Shown here piece after piece: positions 15,799-24,621 of a stretch of 39,502 nt of DNA; the stretch's first letter is position 1, and each line of letters starts with the position of its first letter. The notes under the pieces were generated by a model, which saw only the letters and a list, made by a program, of their open reading frames with translations, ran no database searches and was not told the DNA's origin. The stretch is from Eubacteriaceae bacterium (GTDB lineage: Bacteria > Bacillota > Clostridia > Eubacteriales > Anaerofustaceae): the NCBI GenBank assembly GCA_009782515.1, contig WRIY01000023.1, forward strand, positions 1 through 39,502, in the 5' to 3' direction. Made by a program: the position numbers and the translations under genes.

Positions 15799-16070
15799 AT
15801 TGCCTCCAAATGGATATTTTTTCTTATTTTACTCCGAATTGATGAATTATATCAAGACCTCAGCTTGAAATGTGGCATTATAGAATATAACAGTTATGCA
15901 GCAGCCTCAGAGCTATTTTGTATATATATCTTCGATTTTTATTACACAGCTATGAAAAATGCCTTGCATGATTATCGACTTCATCAGGGGGCGAAACTAG
16001 CCTAGAAGCTGAATTGAATTTCATTTTCGCTAAGCGCTTTGATGCTTAACTGGCATAACGAAGCATATTT

Positions 16071-17801
16071 TCAGCGAAGCTCCAATTGCTTAGAAGAAAT
16101 ACAGCAATGCTTCTTGTAAAACGCAGCGCCAAACAGCCAGATGCTGCTTGCGCCTTCTCTTTCCATTCTTCTCCAATATTGGCGATCTTCAATTTGCTTT
16201 ATCGCCGCTTCGCTTGCTTCCTTCAGTGCCTCTTCGCTGCGGGCGTATTTTATTTCAATTGCAAATGCTTGGCTCTTATACACTACGCGCCTAGCAGCAA
16301 TATCCCAAAAGCCGAATCCTGACTCTGAATTAGATGTTACATGCCAGCCTTGCATGTCAGCCAGTGCGCCTAACAGCAAGCCGTGGTAGAAAGATTCCTT
16401 GCTGGCCTCTTTGCTTGAGTAGTCACGCGAGCTGATAAAATCCGCTAGCAGCTCATTTGCTGCAGCTTCTGCTGCAATCCCGTCGCCATTTGCGAATGCA
16501 TGCTGCATAGCAGATATTGCAGCCGTATTAGCAGCAACGCGTATTTTGAACCACTCTTCTATTTGCTCAGCGAAAATTAGCCTCACGCTCTCATTTGGAA
16601 TGGCAAGCTCTTGCTTGCCGCCTTCAATGGCCCTTCTTGCAGTTAGATAGCCTGTAGCATGCATAACGCTCCATACATTCTCAATTGAATTGCCAATCTC
16701 GGAATATGAAAGCTGCTCGTTTATTTTTTTCGCAATAACTCCGCCATCTATCAGAGTGCCTATGTCATTTCGAGCAGATTGCCCAGCGATGTCTGCCAGC
16801 TGCTTGACGATTGCATTTTCGCTTGTATTCATCCAATACGGCTGAAGCTGTGCGCTTGGGTTGTCATACGCATCGTCACAAAAGCTTACAATATCCCATG
16901 GGCAGTATATTTTGGTGCCTGCAAAGTTATAGCCATTGTACCATTCCCGCACTTCGCTAATCCTGTGCAAAAGGCCTCTTGACTCAAGCAATGACTCCGT
17001 TTCGGATTCAGTGAAGCCAAAACAGCTTGCATATCTAGGGTGGCTGATGCCAAAAGGCCTAAAATTGTTCACACCAGTAAATATGTTCTCTTTAGACACG
17101 CGGAGGCAGCCTGTTAAGATTGCAAATTCAAGGCTGTTGTTCCCTTTGAGGGCAAGATTGAAAAGCAGGCGAATAAACCCAAGCATTTCATCATAATAGC
17201 CTTCGTGCCAGGACTTTTCGAGGGGCACATCATACTCGTCAATAAGCAGTATTGCCTGTTTGCTAAAGTGCTTTTCCAAAAGATCTAAAAGAAGTGCCAA
17301 GCTTTCATGCAATCGAACATCATTGCCTTCAACTGTACTGAGCCTGCGATACTCTTCTTTGGCAGCGTTGCTTAGAGCGCTGCTATTTTCCAGAAACCCT
17401 AAGCGGTTAGCTTCTTTTCTAATAGCGTATGCCAAATTGCCTCGAGCAATTTGCATTGTTGCCCCATGCACATCTTTGAGCGAGATCGAAATAACAGGGT
17501 ATTTTCCCATGTGCTCTTCAACAAGGACTTTATAACGCATAATTTCAAGGCCTTCAAATATAGCGGGATCTGTGCCAATCTCGAAAAAATGCCTTAACAT
17601 GCTTAATGCAAGCGTTTTGCCGAAACGCCTGGGCCGTGTAAAAAGGGCGGCCGTGCATGGGTTGTCAAGAAAGCGCTTAATTAATAGTGTTTTGTCAACA
17701 TACTCATAGCCTTTCTCTCTAAGCCTTCTAAAATCCTCAATTCCAGCGCCCATAGGCGCAATGCTGCTAATAAGCGCCCTCCCTATGGTTTTTGTAACCA
17801 T
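16071..17801 (-). CDS. AAA-ATPase-like protein with PD-(D/E)XK nuclease-type C-terminus
   Basis: About 576 residues from the ATG at 17801; the frame stays open to 18101 but the extra N-terminal residues have no family resemblance. The family opening (IEDFRRLREKGYEYVDKTLLI, about 21-41) is followed by a Walker A-like PRRFGKT (about 57-63), a Walker B LLIDEYD (185-191) and the conserved WYNGYNF. The C-terminal nuclease-like domain has D500 and E516-x-K518 (IEIK). This is the Pfam AAA-ATPase_like plus PDDEXK_9 architecture, common and expanded in anaerobes; its biological role is not established. Alternative starts are Met17 (17753) or a non-ATG start after a GGGAGG at about 17780. A damaged relative lies at the right edge. 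Confidence 0.82.
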   Translation of the reverse strand: MVTKTIGRALISSIAPMGAGIEDFRRLREKGYEYVDKTLLIKRFLDNPCTAALFTRPRRFGKTLALSMLRHFFEIGTDPAIFEGLEIMRYKVLVEEHMGKYPVISISLKDVHGATMQIARGNLAYAIRKEANRLGFLENSSALSNAAKEEYRRLSTVEGNDVRLHESLALLLDLLEKHFSKQAILLIDEYDVPLEKSWHEGYYDEMLGFIRLLFNLALKGNNSLEFAILTGCLRVSKENIFTGVNNFRPFGISHPRYASCFGFTESETESLLESRGLLHRISEVREWYNGYNFAGTKIYCPWDIVSFCDDAYDNPSAQLQPYWMNTSENAIVKQLADIAGQSARNDIGTLIDGGVIAKKINEQLSYSEIGNSIENVWSVMHATGYLTARRAIEGGKQELAIPNESVRLIFAEQIEEWFKIRVAANTAAISAMQHAFANGDGIAAEAAANELLADFISSRDYSSKEASKESFYHGLLLGALADMQGWHVTSNSESGFGFWDIAARRVVYKSQAFAIEIKYARSEEALKEASEAAIKQIEDRQYWRRMEREGASSIWLFGAAFYKKHCCISSKQLELR

Positions 17802-18574
17802 TATATCAGAATGCCAAAAATATATAGAATGCTCGCTATACATATGCCATGGCAGCGCAGCATTATTTTGATCTTGTATTAAGCCCATTGATTCCAGTGT
17901 GCGATCAATAGATTTGGGGCTGCTGCCCCGAAAGGCAAAGCAGCAAAAGCACAATTCATTCGAATGAAACGGAGCCATAATGAGGCCGCTATGAAAAGTT
18001 AAAGCACTATTCTGTGTTAAGCTGCAAGAAAAGCATAACGCTGCCTGCCAACAGAAGCCCAAGATATCTGCAGCCAAATAAAACCTATTGCTCGATGTCA
18101 TCGATAGCAGGCCCTGGCAAACAGGGCATCCACAGGAAGCGCAAATTGATCGCCAGGATAATAGAAATCAAGGCATGCAAGCATTTTGTCGAGGGAAGCC
18201 TGCTCGCATTCTTGCTTGCCCTCTCAATGAAATTGCTTTTTCAACTGCATCGAAGGTTGCCTAATCACCAAAAGCAGTTGAAGCTATGCCTACTCCATAT
18301 CGCTGTAAGTTTAATTGCTTTATGGACAGCTTTCGAACTCTACTCGGGCACTCTCCCGATTATTTTGGCATATTTAACATCAGAGCTTGCAGTGCGATTA
18401 TTAGTTAATGCAAAATGAAAACAATATGATAAAATATAAGCCAATAGCGCCAAAATGCAATGATTAACCGATACATTGGCTGAAAAGCCTAATATTGGAA
18501 TCAACGTTAAGCAATGCCAAAGCATTGCTGGCGAGCTTTTAAACACTGGCATATCAATAAAGTGAGGAAGCTAA
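17802..18574. other. Region without a confident gene
   Basis: About 770 nt between the AAA-ATPase-like gene and the membrane protein gene. The minus strand is open as an unsupported extension of the AAA-ATPase-like frame. On the plus strand a possible 90-residue hydrophobic protein starts at a TTG at 18146 (AGGAAG 7 nt upstream) and ends at 18418, with two candidate membrane segments. Codon pattern and context do not settle it. The rest shows nothing recognisable. Confidence 0.3.
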
Positions 18575-19225
18575 ATGCTTATACCTATTTTCTACCGAAA
18601 AACAGACACTAAAGGCAACTTGTTATTAGGAGCGCAGTTTTTGCTTATGCTGCCGATGGTAGGCCTTGCCGCAGTTGGCCTTTATTCAGATACATGGCTT
18701 TTGGCTGGGGCTGACACAGCGCTCTCAGTGCTAAAAGGCTACCTTGCATGGTACAGAATTATGCTATGGGGCGGTCTTGCAATAACTGCGCTTGCAGCGC
18801 TAATGCATGCCGCTATTTTCAAAAGCCTGAAAAAAACCGACAGCTCGGGCCCGCAGCATGTTTATATGGCTGTGCTTTGCATGGCTATTATATGCATATT
18901 TACTGTCATCATGGTTTACAGCGAGGGCGTTCCAAACCTTATTGCGAATGCCAAAGCAGACATATCAGCAATTAAGCGCAGCCAGCTTGTTAGCACCAGC
19001 GGGCAAGTTGCGCTGCAAGGCTCAGAGTACGGCTTGCGCGGCCCTTACCGGGAAGGCAGGAGCACACCGCTTGTTATGTTTGTTTTGTCACCGGATGGCC
19101 AGAACCCCTCTTATATATATGCACCAAAAGCTTCTGCCTTGCCATCAGGCTCCGGGGCTTATGAGGTTTTGCATACGCCAAAATTTTTGCTGGCAGTTGA
19201 ATTCAGGCCTGTTGGCGACAATTAG
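18575..19225 (+). CDS. Membrane protein with three predicted helices and a soluble C-terminal domain
   Basis: 216 residues, GAGG 7 nt before the ATG. Hydrophobic segments lie at about 17-37, 60-80 and 93-114. The remaining about 100 residues (SQLVSTSGQVALQGSEYGLRG...PLVMFVLSPDG) are predicted beta-rich and probably extracytoplasmic. The last gene before the cobalamin operon, but it is separated from it by about 215 nt and a new promoter, so there is no reason to link it to B12. The family is not recognised. Confidence 0.65.
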   Translation: MLIPIFYRKTDTKGNLLLGAQFLLMLPMVGLAAVGLYSDTWLLAGADTALSVLKGYLAWYRIMLWGGLAITALAALMHAAIFKSLKKTDSSGPQHVYMAVLCMAIICIFTVIMVYSEGVPNLIANAKADISAIKRSQLVSTSGQVALQGSEYGLRGPYREGRSTPLVMFVLSPDGQNPSYIYAPKASALPSGSGAYEVLHTPKFLLAVEFRPVGDN

Positions 19226-19440
19226 TTTTTTTTGGCATTCAGAGTGTTTTCCGCGCTTTTTATAAATACTTATTCTATTTTTAGTTTTCATCCAATTTAG
19301 CATCTTTGGCTGAGTTTTGCCGGCATGAGGCAAATTTATGCTAAAAGCTGCATTTTCTTTTTGTGTGCCGCAAAGCGCTATATTTCATCTCTAATTGCAA
19401 AGGCGCATATAAAACTCAGGAAAAATAAAAGTGCGCTTTA

Positions 19441-19469
19441 TTGACGGATTTACAGCTATATGCTACACT
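19441..19469 (+). promoter_or_regulatory. Promoter of the cobalamin operon
   Basis: TTGACG (19441-19446), 17-nt spacer, TACACT (19464-19469). The predicted start lies about 40 nt before the riboswitch. The preceding 19226-19440 is AT-rich and empty. Confidence 0.7.
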
Positions 19470-19517
19470 TCTTAGCAGAACAACAGTTAATATCGACAAA
19501 TGCTAATATAAAATGGC

Positions 19518-19652
19518 AAAAAGCAAAGGGAAGCTGGGTGAGAATCCCACACAGGGCCGCTGCTGTATTTCCTTAGCAGCCTCCGAAATGCCACTGGCGC
19601 AAGCTGGGAAGGCGGAGGGTGCATACTGGATAAGTCAGAAGACCTGCTTTTT
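19518..19652 (+). ncRNA. Cobalamin riboswitch controlling the tetrapyrrole/cobalamin operon
   Basis: P1 arms AAAAGCA (19519-19525) and TGCTTTT (19645-19651) enclose GGGAAGCTGGGTGAGAATCC, a GCCACTGG...GGGAAGG block and the B12-box form AGTCAGAAGACCTGC (19633-19647). All canonical elements are in order and on the coding strand, 140 nt before cbiD. Confidence 0.95.
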
Positions 19653-19716
19653 AGCCTTAGCCACAAACTCTGCGTGCCCAAAGAGTGAAGGCGCTGCTTT
19701 TGCATATTGCTTTAAG

Positions 19717-19766
19717 GCAGCCATATACCTTCTTTTGGACATTAAGAGAGTATATGGCTGCTTTTT
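19717..19766 (+). terminator. Riboswitch-controlled terminator before cbiD
   Basis: A perfect 12-bp stem (19717-19728 with 19750-19761) followed by five T. It sits between the aptamer and the ribosome binding site of cbiD, so cobalamin binding should stop transcription of the 16-gene operon here. Confidence 0.9.
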
Positions 19767-19792
19767 AATTAGCCAGGCAAGAAGGTGATAAG

Positions 19793-20935
19793 TTGGACGG
19801 TTATATTCTAAAGGGCGGCCAAAAGCTTCGCCTTGGCTACACAACTGGCACATGCGCTGCCGGGGCTGCGTATGCAGCAGCAAAGATGCTCTTTACAGGC
19901 AGACCGCTTAGGTCTGTGTCCCTTATGACTCCTAAAGGCACAGCCGCAAACCTTAGGATTCTGGACATCAGGATAGGCAAAAGCTCAGCAAGCTGTGCTG
20001 TGAGAAAGGACGGCGGAGACGATCCTGACGCTACCCATGGGATGCTTATATATGCAAAAGCTGAGCGAATCGAGAAAGGCGTTGCCATTGAAGGCGGCAT
20101 TGGCATTGGCAGGGCTACGAAGCCCGGGCTAAGCATAGGCATTGGCGAGGCTGCAATCAACCCTGTGCCCAAAGCAATGATTAGCCAGCAGGCAGAGCTG
20201 GCTTTGGCCGAGCATGGCGAAAATGGAGTAAAGATTACAATATATGCGCCTGAAGGCGAAGAGGTTGCAAAAAGGACATTTAACAGCGCCCTTGGAATCA
20301 TCGGAGGCATATCAATCCTTGGAACGAGCGGCGTTGTTGAGCCTATGAGCGAAGATGCCCTTATTGCAACAATAAACGCGGAAGCGTCTGTGAGGCTGGC
20401 TGAGGGCAGGAGCGTTTTAGTCGGCTGCCCGGGCAACTATGGCACTGCATTTGCTGCAATGGAGCTTGGGATAACAAGCGCTGACACTGTGAAATACTCC
20501 AACTACTTGGGGGAAATGATCGAAATAGCAGAAAGCTTGGGCGCCAGCGGCCTTCTGATAGCAAGCCACCTGGGCAAGCTTGTAAAAGTTGCCGGAGGCA
20601 TGCTCAACACCCATTCCAAGTATGGAGACTGCAGGTTGCCGCTTATAGCGGCCCATGCAGCAGCTGTTGGCATAAGCGCAAGCGCTGCCCGCGAAATTCT
20701 GGCCAGCGCCACAGTTGACAGCGCGCTTGGCTGCCTGGACGCTTTAGGCATTAAAAATGAAGTTATGGGCTCTTTGCTCTCAGAGATAGAGCGCCAGCTT
20801 GCCAGGAAGGCGCAAGGCAGGCTTAAGGTAGGCGCCATTGCATTTACATACGAGCATGGCAGGCTGGGCGGCACCAGCATGGCTGGAGAGCTGCTGGAAC
20901 AGGCAATAAATGAATCAAGGAGGCTAGCTGTTTAA
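19793..20935 (+). CDS. cbiD: Cobalt-precorrin-5B C1-methyltransferase CbiD
   Basis: 380 residues, TTG start with AAGGTG 6 nt upstream. The N-terminal LRLGYTTGTCAAGAAYAA is the CbiD signature, followed by GGDDPDATHG and later glycine-rich nucleotide-site segments (GCPGNYG, ASHLGKLVKVAGGMLNTHS). It methylates C1 after ring contraction in the anaerobic route, so its presence shows the oxygen-independent pathway. First gene of the operon, just after the riboswitch terminator; its stop overlaps the cbiL start by one base. Confidence 0.96.
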   Translation: MDGYILKGGQKLRLGYTTGTCAAGAAYAAAKMLFTGRPLRSVSLMTPKGTAANLRILDIRIGKSSASCAVRKDGGDDPDATHGMLIYAKAERIEKGVAIEGGIGIGRATKPGLSIGIGEAAINPVPKAMISQQAELALAEHGENGVKITIYAPEGEEVAKRTFNSALGIIGGISILGTSGVVEPMSEDALIATINAEASVRLAEGRSVLVGCPGNYGTAFAAMELGITSADTVKYSNYLGEMIEIAESLGASGLLIASHLGKLVKVAGGMLNTHSKYGDCRLPLIAAHAAAVGISASAAREILASATVDSALGCLDALGIKNEVMGSLLSEIERQLARKAQGRLKVGAIAFTYEHGRLGGTSMAGELLEQAINESRRLAV

Positions 20936-21639
20936 TGAGCGGAACCTTGTACGGCATTGGAGTTGGGCCGGGAGATCCCGAACTAATCACTCTTAAAGCA
21001 ATTAAGGCTATCAGATCATCAGATGTGATCTGCTTGCCAATGTCAGGAGATGGAGAGGCAATGGCTTATGCAATTGCCGTAAAAGCATGCCCGGAGGTTG
21101 AGCTGATTGAAAAGCTGGAAGTGTCCATGCCTATGAGCAGAGACGCTGCCCTGCTTGACAAAATGCATGGCCTTGCAGCGCAAAGCATAATAGAAAAGCT
21201 TGATGAAGGCAAAAACGTTGCATTTTTAACCATTGGGGATCCATGCCTTTACTCCACTTACATGTATGTGCACAAACGCGTAGCCAAAGCAGGCTACGGC
21301 GCCGAAATTATCAACGGCGTTGCTTCATTTCTTGCTGTGTGCGGGCGCCTGGGAATATCGGCGGCTGAAGCGAGCGAGCCGGTTATAATCATTCCTGCAT
21401 CATACGAAGGCGCAACAAACCTTATAAGCCAGCCGGGAACAAAGGTGCTTATGAAGACCGGAAGGGCTATAGAGGCAGTAAAAGAGGCAATAGCGGAGCG
21501 CGGCCTTGAAAACCAGACGTACGCAGTGTCCAACTGCGGCCTTGAAGGCGAAAAAGTGTATATTGGCTCTCAGGATCTTGAAAGCAATTACTTTACGGTA
21601 ATTATCATAAAGGATGATAAGGAAATGGCAAGCATTTAA
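20935..21639 (+). CDS. cbiL: Cobalt-precorrin-2 C20-methyltransferase CbiL
   Basis: 234 residues of the tetrapyrrole methylase fold. The opening GIGVGPGDPELITLKAIKAI and the TIGDPCLYSTYMYV loop are diagnostic of CbiL/CobI. It methylates C20 of cobalt-factor II or cobalt-precorrin-2 using SAM, the first methylation after cobalt insertion. TAATG coupling to cbiD; an 18-nt gap containing AGGAGG follows before cbiF. Confidence 0.95.
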   Translation: MSGTLYGIGVGPGDPELITLKAIKAIRSSDVICLPMSGDGEAMAYAIAVKACPEVELIEKLEVSMPMSRDAALLDKMHGLAAQSIIEKLDEGKNVAFLTIGDPCLYSTYMYVHKRVAKAGYGAEIINGVASFLAVCGRLGISAAEASEPVIIIPASYEGATNLISQPGTKVLMKTGRAIEAVKEAIAERGLENQTYAVSNCGLEGEKVYIGSQDLESNYFTVIIIKDDKEMASI

Positions 21640-21657
21640 TACAGCCAGGAGGAAAAC

Positions 21658-22413
21658 ATGCTACATATCGTTGGCGCCGGAAGCGGCGCGGCTGATCTGA
21701 TAACTGTTAGGGGGAAAGCGCTGCTTGAGAGCGCTGATGTAATTATATATGCGGGATCGCTTGTTAACCCTGAATTATTGGATTATGCCAAAGAAGGGGC
21801 AAAGGTTTACAACTCAGCAGAAATGGACCTGGGCGAAGTCATCGCTGCAATAACCGAAGCCGAAGGCTTAGGCCTTACAACTGTAAGGCTGCATACCGGG
21901 GATCCATCGCTTTACGGAGCCATAGCAGAGCAGATTGCTGCATGCGATGAGCTCGGCATAGAGGTTGACGTTACGCCAGGCGTCTCAAGCTTTCTTGCCG
22001 CTGCCGCCGCGATGAAAGCGGAATACACCTTGCCCGGGGTAACCCAGACAGTAATACTCACCCGCATGCAGGGAAGGACAGCCGTGCCGGAGAAAGAGTC
22101 AATCGAGTCCCTTGCCAGGCACGGGGCTTCAATGGCCATATTCCTTTCGACAGGCATGCTCGGGGAGCTTTCCGAGAGATTGATACAGGGAGGGTATGCA
22201 GCGGATTCATCAGCAGCTATTGTATACAAAGCTTCATGGCCTGATGAAGCAGTTTATAGATGCTCTGTAGCGGATTTAGAGAAGACTGCCAAAGAAAATG
22301 GCGTAGAAATGACTGCCCTTGTCCTTGTAGGGGGGTTCCTTTCTGAGCCATTTGAGCTCTCAAAGCTGTATAGCCCTGATTTTTCGCATGCTTACCGGAA
22401 AGCAAAGAGCTAG
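21658..22413 (+). CDS. cbiF: Cobalt-precorrin-4 C11-methyltransferase CbiF
   Basis: 251 residues, with VGAGSGAADLITVRG (usually GAGPG), YAGSLVNPELL, HTGDPSLYGAI and VTPGVSSFLAAAA, all standard for CbiF/CobM. The first P-loop-like segment reads GSG instead of GPG, a mild change. AGGAGG lies before the ATG. Its 3' end overlaps the likely cbiG start by about 26 nt. Confidence 0.95.
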   Translation: MLHIVGAGSGAADLITVRGKALLESADVIIYAGSLVNPELLDYAKEGAKVYNSAEMDLGEVIAAITEAEGLGLTTVRLHTGDPSLYGAIAEQIAACDELGIEVDVTPGVSSFLAAAAAMKAEYTLPGVTQTVILTRMQGRTAVPEKESIESLARHGASMAIFLSTGMLGELSERLIQGGYAADSSAAIVYKASWPDEAVYRCSVADLEKTAKENGVEMTALVLVGGFLSEPFELSKLYSPDFSHAYRKAKS

Positions 22414-23407
22414 GGCAAAGATAGCCGCCTTCTCTGAAGCTGGATTGCGCTTGGGCCTTGAGATAGCCAAATGCACGGCTCTGGACGCAACCGCAGAAAG
22501 GGTAAAAAGCGGCGGCCTTGCAGCTTGGGCAAGCAGCGCCTGGGAAGGCGGCTTTGAGGCGCTTATATTCGTCTCTTCAGCAGGAATCGCAGTTCGGGCT
22601 ATAGCGCCGCTTGTAAAAAGCAAGGCCAGCGACCCGGCTGTCATTGCCATTGATGAGGCAGGGCAGTTCGCTGTAAGCCTGCTGTCCGGCCATATGGGCG
22701 GGGCAAACCGCCTCGCCAGGGAAATAGGCGAATATATCGGGGCAATGCCTGTAATCACCACTGCTACAGACGCAAGAGGCCTATTTGCAGTGGATCAGTG
22801 GGCATCTGAGATGGGGTTTGCCGTTGAGAACCCGGCAATGATAAAAAAAGTCAGCTCGGAGATTCTGGCTGGCAACACTGTGGGGTTTGAATCTGAAGTC
22901 CCTATTGGCGGGCAGGCGCCCGGCTGCCTTACAGGCGCGCAGGCCAGCGCCAATATATACATAGGGGACAGTGCGCCCGATCTGGCCAGCGCCTTGTGGC
23001 TAAGGCCAAGGCCCTACGCTATCGGGGTTGGCTGCCGCAAGGGCGCCGGCATCGAAAGCGTTGAGCAGGCTGTGAAAGATTGCCTGCACAGCGAGGGCAT
23101 CAGCATTAAAAGCGCGTTTGCGCTGGCATCAATTGACCTAAAGAAAGGCGAAAGGGCCCTTATTGAGCTGGCAGCTAAGCATAGCATGGCATTTATCACT
23201 TACAGCGCAGCTGAGCTTATGCAAGTAAAGGGCGATAGCCTGGCTTCATCTGAATTCGTGCTCAAGACAACAGGAGCTGACAATGTATGCGAAAGGGCTG
23301 CCCTTTGCGCCTGCGGCGAGAATGCACAGCTCATATCTCCTCGCACAGCCGGCAAAGGGGTTACTGTAGCCCTTGCTAAATCAACCAAGGAGTATTTTTT
23401 CGATTGA
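22388..23407 (+). CDS. cbiG: Cobalt-precorrin-5A hydrolase CbiG
   Basis: About 340 residues. The central SSAGIAVRAIAPLVKSKASDPAVIAIDEAG and LLSGHMGGANRLAREIG...TTATDARG blocks identify CbiG, which opens the delta-lactone and releases acetaldehyde. The C-terminal domain (about 215-340, GVGCRKGAGIESVEQAV) is the CbiG C-domain. The start is uncertain: the family N-terminus begins around KIAAFSEAG, only nine residues after this ATG, and no good ribosome binding site is seen, consistent with coupling to cbiF. The stop shares TTGA with the hemA start. Confidence 0.92.
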   Translation: MLTGKQRARAKIAAFSEAGLRLGLEIAKCTALDATAERVKSGGLAAWASSAWEGGFEALIFVSSAGIAVRAIAPLVKSKASDPAVIAIDEAGQFAVSLLSGHMGGANRLAREIGEYIGAMPVITTATDARGLFAVDQWASEMGFAVENPAMIKKVSSEILAGNTVGFESEVPIGGQAPGCLTGAQASANIYIGDSAPDLASALWLRPRPYAIGVGCRKGAGIESVEQAVKDCLHSEGISIKSAFALASIDLKKGERALIELAAKHSMAFITYSAAELMQVKGDSLASSEFVLKTTGADNVCERAALCACGENAQLISPRTAGKGVTVALAKSTKEYFFD

Positions 23408-24621
23408 ATATTAAGATGGCTGGCATTGACCATACAAATGCCCCCATTGCAATTAGAGAGAAGTTCTCATTTTCTAGCCGCCTCATGTCAAAAATCCTTT
23501 CGCTTGCAGTATCTGAGAGCGGAGTGCTTGGGGCTGCCATGCTGCAAACATGCAACCGCACTGAACTTTACGTATCATATGAGGCCGGATGCGATTTCAG
23601 CCCGGCAGGCTTTCTGGCAGATCAGGCAGGCTACTCTGAGTCCCCCTATGCCTTTTCAAAGCGCGAAGGCATAGAAGCAGCAAGGCACTTATTCGAGACA
23701 GCGTGCGGAATGAAATCCATGATCTTCGGCGAAAAGCAGATTCTTGCCCAAACAAAGGCCGCCATAGCGTTTGCAAGGGAGTGCGGCACTGCTGACGCTG
23801 CTTTAGAGTCCCTTTTCAACAAAGCAATTGACAGCGCCAAAAAGATCGCTACGAATGTGCGCTTTGCAAGGGACAGCGCTTCAGCAGCCTCGATGGCTAT
23901 CGCGGCTGCCTCAAAGCACCTGAGCATAAACGGCGCCAAAGTGCTGGTAATAGGCAACGGCGAGATGGGCAAGCTCGCAGCCATAGCATTCCAAAGCAAC
24001 GGCGCAGAAGTTTTTATGACGCTTCGCCGGTTTAAAGAAGGCTTGCCAAACATACCTGAAGGCTGCACAGCCGTTGAGTATGAAAAGCGCCTTGAATTCA
24101 TTCCGGTATGCGATGTTGTTGTTTCTGCAACGCTTAGCCCGCACTACACGATAACAGCGGGCGACATAAACACGAGCGATCCCGGCCTTGGCAAAAAGGT
24201 GTTTGTCGATTTGGCCGTGCCCAGGGACATCGATGAGCAGATAGCCGCTATAAGCGGCGCGGCGCTGTATGACATTGACAGCATGGGCGGCAGCAGCGCT
24301 GCTTGCGATCCGAATGAAATTATGGCAGCAGAAGCGATAATTTCAGACGCTCTCTCTGATTTTGCGCACTGGTATTACTTTAGGCCGTACCTGCCGATTG
24401 TAAATGAAATATCAAGCAGGGCAGCTGACGATGCCAAGCTTCGGGCAAGCGCCAAGATAAAGAAAGCAATTGGCACAGAAAATGCAGTGATTATAGAAAA
24501 AGAAGTGTACTCAGCAGTTTATAAAGTAGTGGGAAAGCTTATGTTCGGCTTTAAAGACAACCTTGACCCGGGGCTTTGGGAAGACTGCCTCGAATGCATG
24601 AAAAAAACAGTGGAGGCTTAA
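23404..24621 (+). CDS. hemA: Glutamyl-tRNA reductase HemA
   Basis: 405 residues. The catalytic Cys50 lies in TCNRTE, and the tRNA/substrate region is GMKSMIFGEKQILAQ (102-116). A Rossmann NADPH domain has IGNGEMGK (183-190) and a C-terminal helical dimerisation domain follows. It reduces Glu-tRNA to glutamate-1-semialdehyde, the first committed step of C5 tetrapyrrole synthesis. The TTG start overlaps the cbiG stop (TTGA), with AAGGAG 11 nt upstream; Met5 is a possible alternative. Embedded among cbi genes, so its supply of ALA is tied to B12 demand. Confidence 0.96.
   Translation: MNIKMAGIDHTNAPIAIREKFSFSSRLMSKILSLAVSESGVLGAAMLQTCNRTELYVSYEAGCDFSPAGFLADQAGYSESPYAFSKREGIEAARHLFETACGMKSMIFGEKQILAQTKAAIAFARECGTADAALESLFNKAIDSAKKIATNVRFARDSASAASMAIAAASKHLSINGAKVLVIGNGEMGKLAAIAFQSNGAEVFMTLRRFKEGLPNIPEGCTAVEYEKRLEFIPVCDVVVSATLSPHYTITAGDINTSDPGLGKKVFVDLAVPRDIDEQIAAISGAALYDIDSMGGSSAACDPNEIMAAEAIISDALSDFAHWYYFRPYLPIVNEISSRAADDAKLRASAKIKKAIGTENAVIIEKEVYSAVYKVVGKLMFGFKDNLDPGLWEDCLECMKKTVEA

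Noticed and set aside
17802..18101. N-terminal extension of the AAA-ATPase-like frame
   Set aside because: The extra 100 residues are Cys- and Ser-rich with no family similarity; the conserved domain begins after 17801.
18014..18418. Plus-strand frame with two hydrophobic stretches
   Set aside because: The N-terminal part overlaps the unsupported minus-strand extension and looks non-coding. Only a TTG start at 18146 has a possible ribosome binding site, so it is mentioned under the intergenic region rather than called as a gene.
18575..19225. Idea that the membrane protein before the cobalamin operon is a corrinoid transporter
   Set aside because: Three helices with a soluble tail, separate promoter and no resemblance to BtuC, CbiM, CbtA or energy-coupling components.
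20361..20880. Long minus-strand open frames opposite cbiD (and similar ones opposite most cbi and hem genes)
   Set aside because: Shadow frames produced by the codon pattern of the real genes; none has a recognisable motif or ribosome binding site.
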